DNA of 64,000 nucleotides from Streptomyces sp. NRRL F-5135 (lineage in GTDB: Bacteria; Actinomycetota; Actinomycetes; Streptomycetales; Streptomycetaceae), in contig NZ_JOHR01000006.1 in the NCBI RefSeq assembly GCF_000719775.1, positions 1 to 64,000 of the forward strand. Direction: 5' to 3'. Of the stretch, positions 56,225-64,000 are shown one piece after another. The position numbers and the translations under genes are program-made. Under the pieces are notes generated by a model. The model ran no database searches, had not been told where the DNA came from, and saw only the letters and a list, made by a program, of their open reading frames with translations. How positions within the stretch are numbered: position 1 is the first letter of the stretch; the number at the start of each line of letters is the position of its first letter.

Positions 56225-56608
56225 ATGACACCAAGGGTCCGATGCGGCGACAGAAGCGGGGACAGCGCGGCCAATCTCGTCTACAAGCGGGTGTCGACCG
56301 GCCAGCAGTCGACCGACCGTCAGAACCTCGTACTCGACGAGGCCGGCATCGGGGACCCGATCGTCTTCGAGGAAGATCGCAGTACCTCCAGCCGCCTCCA
56401 CCCACTGGAGCGGCCGAAGTTCGGCAAGCTGCTGGAGTACGCGCGGCCGGGCGACACCCTGTGCGTCAGCGCCGTCCCGGCGGTACACCGCCAACTCCTC
56501 GACCGCAGCCAGCCTCTCGATGGTGCCCCGGCCATCCCTGCACGGCGCAAGGCCCGCCGCGCGTACGAGAACCGCGTCAACTCCCTCGTAGCTGACGCTC
56601 GGCGCTGA
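56225..56608 (+). pseudogene. Serine resolvase N-terminal remnant
   Basis: LVYKRVSTGQQSTDRQNLVL keeps the catalytic Ser of a Tn3-type resolvase, followed by RPKFGKLLEYARPGDTLCVS. After about residue 80 the sequence stops matching the family and runs into an unrelated Arg-rich tail; the rest of the catalytic domain and the HTH are absent. Confidence 0.65.
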
Positions 56609-56753
56609 TAGACCGCCGAGACCGCAGCCCAGAACGCTGCACAGGGCTACACGCCACCTGGCCGTAGCTATACGAGGACAGGGCCGTATGGGCTGCGGTA
56701 TGGCGCAGTGCGCAATGCCTCTCGTGCAGCAAGCACAGTCAGCATTCGGCGGT

Positions 56754-57374
56754 TCAGTCGGTGGCGGGTCTCGTGGGGGTGGCCGCGACTGCCGCTGCTG
56801 TCATCTGCCGTGCGGTGGTCGCGAGGCCGGCGATCGCGTCGTCGGGGGTCAGGCCACAGAGGTCGATCAGGGCGAACAGCGACTCAGCGCTGATCACGAG
56901 GGCGAGGCCGCGGACCAGTTGTTCCACGTCCGCGCGCTGCTCGGAGCCGCACCTTTCGGTCCACGGGGCCAGAGCGTGCTCGATGAGTCCGAAGCGGTGG
57001 GCGGGACGGTCCTTGGATGTCGAGGGTTTCGCGATGGTCGAGGCGACAACCACCCGGACGGCACCCTGCCTGCGCAGCACTGCCCGGCCGAGGATCTCCG
57101 CGGCCTGGCCGATCCGTTCGACCGGATCGTCGCTGCGCGTCGCCGATCGCAGGACCGCGACCAGATCTTCCGTCATCACGGCGGCGCGCAAGAGTGAGAG
57201 GAGGTCGGGGAAGTAGCGGTAGGCGGTCGCTTCGGAGACCCGTGCCTCGGCCGCGACTGCCGGCATCGTGATCTCCGCTCCGGTGTCGGCGAGATCGCGG
57301 GCGGCCCTGACGATCGCCGACCTGGTGCGTTCCATCTGGTTACTGAGCCCGCTCGGGCGACTCCGCTCAGCCAT
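56754..57374 (-). CDS. TetR-family regulator
   Basis: The 206-residue regulator has a TetR HTH at about residues 15-60 (AARDLADTGAEITMPAVAAEARVSEATAYRYFPDLLSLL) and a variable ligand domain. ATG at 57374 with GAAGG 6 bases upstream; longer starts overlap the operator. Divergent from a cupin gene across two AGTCGACT repeats. Confidence 0.85.
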   Translation of the reverse strand: MAERSRPSGLSNQMERTRSAIVRAARDLADTGAEITMPAVAAEARVSEATAYRYFPDLLSLLRAAVMTEDLVAVLRSATRSDDPVERIGQAAEILGRAVLRRQGAVRVVVASTIAKPSTSKDRPAHRFGLIEHALAPWTERCGSEQRADVEQLVRGLALVISAESLFALIDLCGLTPDDAIAGLATTARQMTAAAVAATPTRPATD

Positions 57375-57426
57375 GACCATCCTTCCGTGCCGACCGAAAG
57401 CATATCGAGCGAGGCCACCGAATGAG

Positions 57427-57453
57427 AGTCGACTATTTTTTTGAGAGTCGACT
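57427..57453. promoter_or_regulatory. Two AGTCGACT operators
   Basis: AGTCGACT at 57427-57434 and 57446-57453, each within TGAGAGTCGACT, start 19 bases apart with a T-tract between. They lie between the TetR and cupin genes. Confidence 0.6.
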
Positions 57454-57516
57454 TGCATGGCTGTTCGGATCGCCCATAAGGTCCTGGCGTACCACCCCAC
57501 CAGTCAGGGAGACTTC

Positions 57517-57978
57517 ATGGCCAAGGTGTCGATCACCGGTCCCGGCGAGGGCGAGCTCATCGTCAACGGCCCGTCGACCATCCGGATCCTCGAGGACGGC
57601 AGCAACACCAACCACCGCCTGGGGATGGGTGAGATCACCATCCCGCCGCACACCGCCGGCCCTCCGCAGCACCGCCACGCACAGCACGACGAGGGCTTCT
57701 ACATACTTTCGGGCAGCGTGCGGTTCACCGTCGGGCAGGACGACCACGACGCCGGAGCCGGTACGTGGGTCATGGTCCCGCCGGGCGCACCGCACACGTT
57801 CGCCAACGTGAGTGACGAAACGGCGGTCATGCTCAACACCTTCACTCCGGACCTGTACGTGCAGTACTTCCGTGACCTCAAGGCGATGGTCGAGTCCGGG
57901 CAGCCGTTGTCACGCGACGCCGTCGCGGAGGTCTGGACGAAGTACGGCACCGAACCGTCGACCGAGTACGCCTCGTGA
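57517..57978 (+). CDS. Cupin-domain protein
   Basis: The 153-residue single-domain cupin has the metal motif HRHAQHDEGFYILSGSVRF and the second motif PPGAPHTFANVSDE. Cupins of this size act as dioxygenases, isomerases or sensors; the reaction is not clear. ATG at 57517 with AGGGAG upstream. Coupled by GTGA overlap to a small membrane protein. Confidence 0.85.
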   Translation: MAKVSITGPGEGELIVNGPSTIRILEDGSNTNHRLGMGEITIPPHTAGPPQHRHAQHDEGFYILSGSVRFTVGQDDHDAGAGTWVMVPPGAPHTFANVSDETAVMLNTFTPDLYVQYFRDLKAMVESGQPLSRDAVAEVWTKYGTEPSTEYAS

Positions 57979-58319
57979 ATCTTCTCCTGGGGGCCAACAC
58001 TGTCGCCGCGGTCGCCAGCATCGCTTTCGCGCTGGTGGGAGGTGTACGCCCGGCGGCGCTGAGCGAGAGCGGTACGCCGACCGCCGGGGAACGCTTCTAC
58101 GGCTGGATGTACGCGACCCGGGGAGTGCCACTGGGGGTGGCGGCCCTCGTCGCACCGCTCGCGTGGTCGGGTCCCGCCAGTTCGCTCATCCTGTGCGCGG
58201 CCGCCGCGGCCCAGGTGGGCGACGCCGTCATCGGAGTCGCCACCCGGAAATGGACGATGATCGCGGGCGCCTCGCTCCTGACCGCCGTACACGTCGCAAC
58301 CGCTGTCGCCACCACGTGA
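57975..58319 (+). CDS. DUF4267-like small membrane protein
   Basis: The 114-residue protein has four hydrophobic segments and the pattern FYGWMYATRGVPLGVAALVA seen in DUF4267. GTG start overlaps the cupin stop, so both are made together and probably under the TetR. Function unknown. Confidence 0.75.
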   Translation: MNLLLGANTVAAVASIAFALVGGVRPAALSESGTPTAGERFYGWMYATRGVPLGVAALVAPLAWSGPASSLILCAAAAAQVGDAVIGVATRKWTMIAGASLLTAVHVATAVATT

Positions 58320-58994
58320 GCGCGGCTCACTCGCGACAGGAGACCGGAGAAGCTCCGCAACCGGCGCCGCTGATCGTGGTGCCGGGGCCCAGCCCAGTCC
58401 CATGTGCCGGGCCCGGAGGAACACGTGTTCACGGGACGCTGACGGAGAGACGCCGCCGTTCCGTCCGCCCCGAAGAGACACGCGCTCAGGCCGGGGGATG
58501 CGGGCTTCTGTCGCGCCGTCACCGGGGTGGTGACGCTCGACCGGACCTCCGCCCGGGCTTGGTGTGGCGGGGGTCACGTCGGGGGTAAAACCTGCGGCCC
58601 GGCTCGGGCGTCTGGTGGGTGTGAGATCAGTCAGCGCGGTGACGCACGGGCCGGACGAGGAGCGCCTCGTCCGGTCGATGCGTCCCGGCGCCAGGCCCAC
58701 CACGCGGAGCCGCCCCCCGCGGCGGCTCCTCGGCCGGCGGTGCCCTGCATCAAGGTGCGGGCGGCCGTCAGTGGTGACGTCGGCGACGCGCCGCGGCGGC
58801 CCGCGTCGGAGTTCGGACACGTACCCCGGCCATCGCGCCCGCGGTGCTGTCCGTCCGGGAGACCGCTGTCCCGTAGACGGTCGGTCTGCCCGTGTGCGGC
58901 TGGTCCTCGCGCCCGGCACCTGTGTCGTGATCGCCCGCAAGGGCGCGTACGCCGTGCCGGGAGCCCATCGTCGACCATCGGAAAGGACCACCAC
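58320..58994. other. Long gap before ABC operon
   Basis: About 675 bases without a convincing gene; long open frames here are Arg/Pro-rich in every frame. GC-rich inverted GGGCCC motifs near 58383-58413 may end the cupin unit. The stretch should contain the ABC operon promoter. Confidence 0.45.
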
Positions 58995-59804
58995 ATGATG
59001 CCCGCGGTGAGCGCGGCCGACATCGCACCGACGCCCTACGCCTGGGAGATCCGGGCCACTGGGCTGAAGGTCAGGGTCGGCAGGAAGAAGATGGCCGTCG
59101 ACGGGCTCGACCTGTCGCTGGGCACCGGCGTACACGGTCTGCTCGGGCCCAACGGGGCGGGCAAGACCACCCTCATCCGGGCGCTGGCCACCGTGCTGCG
59201 CCCGGCCGCGGGCACGCTGGAGTTGCTCGGCGAGTCCGTGGGCGGCATGGGCGAGCACCGTGCGCTGCGCCGCCGGACCGGCTATCTGCCGCAGGAGTTC
59301 GGCTACTACAAGCGTTTCACGGTGCGCGAGTTCGTCGAGTACATGGCGTGGTTGAAAGAGGTGCCCAAGGCGGACATCCCCGCGGCGGTGCAGCGCGCCG
59401 TGGAGCGGGTCGGCCTGGCCGACCGTGCCGACAAGCGGATGAAGACCCTGTCCGGCGGCATGGTGCGGCGGGTCGGCATCGCCCAGGCCATCGTCAACGA
59501 CCCGTCGGTCCTGCTGCTGGACGAGCCCACGGTCGGCCTGGACCCGGCGCAGCGGCTGCGCTTCCGCGAGCTGCTGCAGGAACTGGGCAAGGACACCTGC
59601 GTCGTCGTCTCGACCCACCTCGTGGAGGACGTGGCCGCCGCCTGCACCGATGTGGTGCTCTTCGCCGAGGGGAGACTGGTCTTCCAGGGCACCCCGGACG
59701 ATCTGGCGGCGGCCGGCGGCCCCGAGCACGTGGGCGACAGCCCGCTGGAGCGCGGCTACTCGGCACTGCTGCGGGGCCCTGGCCAGGGAAAGGGCGCCTG
59801 GTGA
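58995..59804 (+). CDS. ABC transporter ATPase
   Basis: The 269-residue nucleotide-binding protein has LGPNGAGKTTLIRAL (Walker A), the Q-loop in GYLPQEFGYYKRFTV, TLSGGMVRRVGIAQ (signature), VLLLDEPTVGLDP (Walker B) and STHLVEDV (switch His). It resembles ATPases of ABC-2-type exporters. I chose the ATG at 58995; ATG 58998 follows. Coupled by GTGA to the membrane protein gene. Confidence 0.92.
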   Translation: MMPAVSAADIAPTPYAWEIRATGLKVRVGRKKMAVDGLDLSLGTGVHGLLGPNGAGKTTLIRALATVLRPAAGTLELLGESVGGMGEHRALRRRTGYLPQEFGYYKRFTVREFVEYMAWLKEVPKADIPAAVQRAVERVGLADRADKRMKTLSGGMVRRVGIAQAIVNDPSVLLLDEPTVGLDPAQRLRFRELLQELGKDTCVVVSTHLVEDVAAACTDVVLFAEGRLVFQGTPDDLAAAGGPEHVGDSPLERGYSALLRGPGQGKGAW

Positions 59805-61195
59805 ACCGCGTGCTGCGCACCGAGCTGAAGCGCTCCGTCGCCCCGTGGGCCGGTGCCGTGGTCCTGGCGACGGCGCTGGCGTTCCTGTACCTGGTGAACG
59901 CCGCGTGGGGGGAGGGCACCACGGCGTGGACGGCCCAGTGGACGTCCATGGCCCTGTGGATCCGCGGCCTGCTGTTCTACCTGTGGCCGCTCGCCGTGGG
60001 TCTGGGTGCGTTGCAGGGCCTGCGCGACCACCGTTCGAAGATGTCCGAGCTGCTGTCGAGCACACCGCGGCCGGTCCGGCACCGGGCGGCGGTGCCGGCG
60101 GGCGCGACGGCGATCACGCTGGCCTCGGCCTTCGCGCTCCTCGTCCTCCTGGGCGCGGTCCAGGTGTTCGCCAACACCGAGTACACGCACCTCGGATGGC
60201 TGCCGATCTCGCTGGTGGGGGCGCTCTCGCTGGTGGCGGGGGCCGTGCTCGGCATGGGGGCCGCGCGAGCCCTGCCGTTCGTGCTCACCCCGCCCGCGCT
60301 GGCCATGGGCGCCTTCGTCTTCACGGCCCTCATGCACACCACGCTGGGACGGACGGAGACGGACACGGCGACAGGGATCCCCATCACGGAGCCGAACCGG
60401 CTCTCGCTGCTGTCACCGGCGGTGCAGGAGGTGCGCGACGCGCTTGTCACACTCTCCCTCTCCGTGCACGTCGGGCAGACGATCTGGCTGCTCGGCATGG
60501 CCGCGACCGGCTTCGCGCTGCTGGTCGCCGCCACCCCGCGCACCCGGCTGATCGCCCTGGCACCCGTCCTGGCGGGCGCGGCGATCGCCCTGCTCGTCCT
60601 CCCCTCCGACCCACGCCGGATGTACGTCCTCGACAAGGCCGCCGCGGAGTTGGTGTGCGACGGCCCGGTGTGCGTGACCACAACGCAGCGGGCACACCTC
60701 ACCGACCTCGCGGGCCCCGGAAAGGAGGCGCTGCGCCTGCTGCACGGCGCGCTGGGCGACCAGGCGCCGGTCTCGGTCCGGGAGAACGCCACCGTACCGC
60801 CGGAGGGTTCCACACCGCGGTGGTCCCGCGAGACCGTGCTCTTCGACTTCGACGACGACATCGTCGCCGCCGCGCGGGGTGAGGAGCTGACCTTGGCCCT
60901 GATCGCCAAGGGCATGGTGCCGGGGTGCTCCCCCGTCGGCTGGAGCGGCACGGGCGGAGAGGACATCGCGCGGACCGTCGCGGTGGGCTGGGTCCTCGGG
61001 GACCTCAGGTCGCTGCCCGGCACGGACTTGGCGGACTTGCGCCGCCAGTTCGACATCGACGCCCGCGAGGTGTGGAAGGACCTCGAGGCACTGCCGCGGG
61101 CCGAGCAGCGCTCGCGGATCGACGCGATGCGCGCCGCCGCGTTCTCCTGCGAGGGAGACGCGCTCGACGCGCTGTCCGGCGGTGCCTCCCGGTGA
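59801..61195 (+). CDS. ABC membrane protein with soluble C-domain
   Basis: The 464-residue protein has about six hydrophobic segments in residues 10-270, then a soluble C-terminal part of roughly 190 residues. The latter carries four Cys (LVCDGPVCV, VPGCSPVG, AFSCEGDA) and a charged region FDFDDDIVAAARGEEL. It is probably outside the membrane; disulfides or metal binding are possible. GTG start overlaps the ATPase stop, and its own stop overlaps the next gene. The family is unknown to me beyond ABC-2-like permease. Confidence 0.8.
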   Translation: MNRVLRTELKRSVAPWAGAVVLATALAFLYLVNAAWGEGTTAWTAQWTSMALWIRGLLFYLWPLAVGLGALQGLRDHRSKMSELLSSTPRPVRHRAAVPAGATAITLASAFALLVLLGAVQVFANTEYTHLGWLPISLVGALSLVAGAVLGMGAARALPFVLTPPALAMGAFVFTALMHTTLGRTETDTATGIPITEPNRLSLLSPAVQEVRDALVTLSLSVHVGQTIWLLGMAATGFALLVAATPRTRLIALAPVLAGAAIALLVLPSDPRRMYVLDKAAAELVCDGPVCVTTTQRAHLTDLAGPGKEALRLLHGALGDQAPVSVRENATVPPEGSTPRWSRETVLFDFDDDIVAAARGEELTLALIAKGMVPGCSPVGWSGTGGEDIARTVAVGWVLGDLRSLPGTDLADLRRQFDIDAREVWKDLEALPRAEQRSRIDAMRAAAFSCEGDALDALSGGASR

Positions 61196-61767
61196 GATGG
61201 CTGAGGCTGTACGCGCGCTCGCGACAGATACCCGCGTCGATCGCGGCGGTGGTGATCGGCGCGGTGGCGGTGTGGGCACTCGGCCGGGACGGGGGCGAGG
61301 GGCCCGGCGATCCGCGGCTGCCCGTGCTCGTCCTCGCCGCGGGCGCGATGGCGGCCTCGATCGGGCTCAGCGGGCAGGACCTCGCGCTGGACCGGACGGC
61401 CGCGATCCGCTGGGTGCCCCGCAGAGCGGCGCACGTGCTGCTCGCCGGAGCGGTCGTCGCCGCGGTGCTGCTGGCCGTGCAGGCGGTGGGCGGGGACATG
61501 GCCACCACCGCGTTCGTCGTCCGGGACACCGCGGGGCTGATGGGACTGGCCGCCCTGGGCGCGGCGCTCTCGGGCGGCCAGTACGCGTGGACGCTGCCGT
61601 TCGCCTGGCTCTCGTTCACGTTCTTCGCCCCGCCCCCGACGAGTACGCCGATGCGGATGGCGACCTGGATGCTGCTGCCGCCCGGCACGGCGGCGAGCAC
61701 CTGGACGGCCCTGGTGCTGGCGGTCGTCGGCACCGCGGCCTACGCCGTCGGGGGACCGAGGCGGTAA
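61192..61767 (+). CDS. Second ABC membrane subunit
   Basis: The 191-residue protein has about six hydrophobic segments (IAAVVIGAVAVWAL, RLPVLVLAAGAMAASIGLSG, AHVLLAGAVVAAVLLAV and others). It starts with GTG overlapping the previous stop and ends with a strong terminator, so the three genes form one exporter or importer complex. Substrate unknown. Confidence 0.78.
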   Translation: MRWLRLYARSRQIPASIAAVVIGAVAVWALGRDGGEGPGDPRLPVLVLAAGAMAASIGLSGQDLALDRTAAIRWVPRRAAHVLLAGAVVAAVLLAVQAVGGDMATTAFVVRDTAGLMGLAALGAALSGGQYAWTLPFAWLSFTFFAPPPTSTPMRMATWMLLPPGTAASTWTALVLAVVGTAAYAVGGPRR

Positions 61768-61810
61768 CCGGCTCGGGACACGGCCGGGATCGTGCGCGGC
61801 CCCGACCTCG

Positions 61811-61839
61811 TGAGCGCCGCGGCCCCGCCGCGGCGCTCA
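61811..61839 (+). terminator. ABC operon terminator
   Basis: TGAGCGCCGCGG (61811-61822) pairs perfectly with CCGCGGCGCTCA (61828-61839) across a 5-base loop, 44 bases past the last stop. Confidence 0.85.
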
Positions 61840-62190
61840 GTGGTGACGTCGCCTGCCGTCTCAGGGGCCGGCGCGCAGTGCGTCACGGCCTCTCGTACCG
61901 CCTCTTGACGCTCTTCCGCCCCGTTGCCAGACTGACGGCCGCGCCGTAGAAAACGCTTGCTGCAGCAGCGCTCGACCCGCGCTCGCCGTGCCGAACGCCT
62001 GGCCGCCCCAGGTCGAGTCGCTCACGACGGCCACCTGCTCCGGTGACCACACCGACGCGTACGGAACGGGCGTCGGCACGCGGTGGGAACGGGACGGGAG
62101 AACCGCGGAGGACGACGACCACGGACGCGAGCACAGCACGCTTGTCCCTCTGGCCCCGCAAGCGCCCCTCCCCCCACAGGAGAAGACGAC
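61840..62190. other. Leader region of beta-helix gene
   Basis: About 350 bases without a gene. TTGACG at 61905-61910 followed 17 bases later by CAGACT is a weak promoter candidate for the secreted protein. Confidence 0.35.
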
Positions 62191-63417
62191 ATGGAAAAGC
62201 ACAGAGCCACGGACCGCCGTGCCGGCACGGCGGCAACCGGACGCGGGAGACCGGGCGTTGTCCTGTCCTCCTTGGCCGCTGTCCTGTTCACCGGCGCCGC
62301 CGCGCTGACGGGTCCCCCGAGCGCGGCGGCGGATCCGGCCGCCGACCCGGCTCCCAGGCGCGCGGCGGCGTGCGGCGACGGCTCCTACCAGGCGGAGGCC
62401 GTGCTCAGCGGCAACACCTGGACCGCCCGGCGCGGCAGCGGTGTGGTGTACACCGGAACGGACATGCGCGCCGCGGTTCAGGCGGCGGTCAACAGCCTCA
62501 CGGCGGGCCGGACTTCGAAGGAACGGGTCGTGGTGCGGGGCTCGGGCTCCATCGGCGCGGGTTCCAGGATCTCCCTGCCGAGTTACACCACGCTCGACGT
62601 CTGCGGCACGATCAACGTCACCGGGTCCGGTTCCGGTGACCAGGCGCCCGTCTACGCACGCGGCGCCCGCGACATCGAGGTCCAGAACCTCAGTGTGACG
62701 GGCACCCCGCTGTACGGCATCTTCATGCGCAACGTCCAGAACGTCGTGCTCGGCCGGATCGACATGCGCCTCGCGGCCGGTCTGGGCGTACGCATCGACA
62801 ACCGGGGCGACACCACCCAGTGGACACGGAACGTCCGGATCGACAACGTCTACGTGTCCGGCGCGAGCAGCCACGCCGTGGAGACGTACGGAGTCGACGG
62901 CCTGACCATCGGCACGGTCACCGCCCGCGACGTGGGCGAGTCCGGCCTGCTGCTGAACCAGACCGTCAACGCCACCGTCACCAAGGTGGACGCGGACGGC
63001 GCCGGTGCGGGCACCGGCTACGCGGCGTTCCGTATGGCCAACCGCAACGGGCGGGTGGGCAGCGGCTATCCCACCAACATCCGCGTGGGCGAGGTCGTCG
63101 CCCGCGGTGGCGGACGCGGGGTCTTCTGCGTGTCCGAGAGCGGTGGCGCGGTCATCGACCGCGTCAATCTCTCCGGAACCGGCAACAACGCCATCCTGAT
63201 CGAGAACTGCTACAACGTGAACCTCGCCGCGCAGAGCGGCAGTGTCACCGGCGGCGGGGAGATCCGGCTCGCGGCCCGCTCGGAGTTCGCCAACAACTCC
63301 GACATCACCGTGCAGAACCTGACGGTGACCGACTCTCAGATAACCGAGAACCCCTGCGGCATCAATACCACCTTCCGCAACATCAGGCTTGTCAACAGCC
63401 GGCAGAACATCTGCTAG
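62191..63417 (+). CDS. Secreted parallel beta-helix protein
   Basis: The 408-residue protein has a long Arg-rich n-region and signal peptide (VVLSSLAAVLFTGAAALTGPPSAAADP). Repeats of a right-handed parallel beta-helix follow, such as DIEVQNLSVTGTPLYGIF and NVRIDNVYVSGASSHAVETY, each with an asparagine- or valine-rich turn. The fold is shared by pectate lyases, polygalacturonases and related glycan enzymes. Six Cys suggest disulfides. ATG at 62191 with AGGAGA upstream. Catalytic residues cannot be assigned. Confidence 0.82.
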   Translation: MEKHRATDRRAGTAATGRGRPGVVLSSLAAVLFTGAAALTGPPSAAADPAADPAPRRAAACGDGSYQAEAVLSGNTWTARRGSGVVYTGTDMRAAVQAAVNSLTAGRTSKERVVVRGSGSIGAGSRISLPSYTTLDVCGTINVTGSGSGDQAPVYARGARDIEVQNLSVTGTPLYGIFMRNVQNVVLGRIDMRLAAGLGVRIDNRGDTTQWTRNVRIDNVYVSGASSHAVETYGVDGLTIGTVTARDVGESGLLLNQTVNATVTKVDADGAGAGTGYAAFRMANRNGRVGSGYPTNIRVGEVVARGGGRGVFCVSESGGAVIDRVNLSGTGNNAILIENCYNVNLAAQSGSVTGGGEIRLAARSEFANNSDITVQNLTVTDSQITENPCGINTTFRNIRLVNSRQNIC

Positions 63418-63838
63418 CCGGACCGCTGTTGGGCGAGGTCGCGCGCATCCGGCGTCGTCCGTCCCTGTGGCACGGGGGCGGACGACGTCCGGTGCGCGGG
63501 TGCCCGGCCGACGGGCCCGGGGCGTCCACGTGGATCACCCGTACCCGGTCGGCATCCGTCGGAGCGGCGCCACGGCGCCGGCCGGGACCTCTCGCGGGCT
63601 CGGGCCGCCGGCACGGCGGGGTCCACGCCATCGCGGCGGCCATCACCGCGTGCAGGGCGTCGTACCTCCGCTCCGCGCGCCTCGCGTTTGCCGCATTCGC
63701 CCCATCTGCCGTGTCGGACGCGCCCACCTCACGAACACCGTCACCCGCACCCGCACCGTCCTGGTCGGCCCCGTGAGTACTGCGACCAGGTCAGGCCGGT
63801 CGGCCGACAGGAAGCAGAAGCCCGCCGCGGCCCACGGC
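63418..63838. other. Gap after beta-helix gene
   Basis: No gene recognised in this stretch; it begins with a terminator and has Arg/Pro-rich open frames in all readings. Confidence 0.4.
63453..63487 (+). terminator. Beta-helix gene terminator
   Basis: CGTCGTCCG (63453-63461) pairs with CGGACGACG (63479-63487), with CCC/GGG inside. It lies 36 bases past the stop. Confidence 0.75.
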
Positions 63839-64000
63839 CTACGTGCGGGCGCACACGCGGCACATCCGTGCCGAGGCCGCCACCATGCCGTGCGCGACGG
63901 CCGTGAGCCCGCAGGCGAACGTGATGAGCGGCCAGTTCCCGGCGGACGGGGAGGCGATGGCGAGGGTGAGCGTGGCGAGAACCATGGCCACGCCGGCTGT
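63839..64000 (-). CDS. Membrane protein C-terminus (partial)
   Basis: The leftward frame enters from the window end and ends at TAG 63841-63839. It has two hydrophobic stretches (AGVAMVLATLTLAIA and WPLITFACGLTAVAHGMVAA) and a Cys-containing tail (ARMCRVCART). It looks like the end of a multi-pass membrane protein; the family cannot be told. Confidence 0.45.
   Translation of the reverse strand, partial: TAGVAMVLATLTLAIASPSAGNWPLITFACGLTAVAHGMVAASARMCRVCART

Noticed and set aside
58527..58994. N-terminal extension of the ABC ATPase
   Set aside because: Arg/Pro-rich, no domain; the ATPase has a good ATG at 58995 with an upstream ribosome site.
57699..60065. 788-codon leftward frame across the cupin and ABC genes
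   Set aside because: Crosses several supported genes and has no recognisable domain.

Overview
The window reads as chromosomal DNA of a Streptomyces-type actinomycete. GC is very high, third codon positions are almost all G or C, GTG starts and 4-base stop/start overlaps (GTGA, ATGA) are common, and terminators are strong hairpins without U-tracts. From memory, the run dxs - xylose-type ABC transporter - ROK regulator - second sugar transporter - aconitase - HTH-fused MurA matches the S. coelicolor SCO5998-SCO6014 neighbourhood. I could not check this by search.

Positions 1-25.8 kb look like conserved core. They hold a NYN-type protein and a GT39-like glycosyltransferase whose 3' ends overlap, an APC permease, dxs, and xylFGH with a ROK regulator (rok7B7-like). 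A binding protein plus two permeases form a second sugar importer, with a divergent secreted GH92 alpha-mannosidase. A HigBA-like toxin-antitoxin pair follows, then acnA and a divergent murA-like gene. The acnA-murA gap carries four inverted-repeat structures, one of them resembling an iron box.

From about 25.8 to 57 kb the window becomes an accessory patchwork. It opens with an integrase scrap and contains remnants of ISAzo13, IS5 (twice), IS1380, IS30, Tn3, a resolvase and two more integrases. Inside is what looks like a catabolic cluster present in three decayed copies: luciferase-like flavin monooxygenase (LLM), flavin reductase, creatininase-family amidohydrolase, two enoyl-CoA hydratase-like proteins, two acyl-CoA ligases and a TetR regulator. 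Each copy keeps different genes intact. One LLM copy is a 106-codon version with three in-frame internal deletions. All three LLM promoters share TTGACC-N17-TAYGTT, and five GTTA-N8-TAAC sites lie in these promoter regions, suggesting one local regulon. This is the most unusual part of the window.

The rest of the accessory zone carries regulator/enzyme or regulator/exporter pairs, most with a visible palindromic operator: SDR/TetR, GntR/MFS, MarR/SDR, DeoR/MFS, HxlR/crotonase, ArsR and TetR/cupin. From about 58 kb the window returns to ordinary genes: a three-gene ABC system with a cysteine-bearing extracytoplasmic domain, a secreted beta-helix protein, and the end of a membrane protein cut by the window edge. 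I saw no tRNA, rRNA or CRISPR array.
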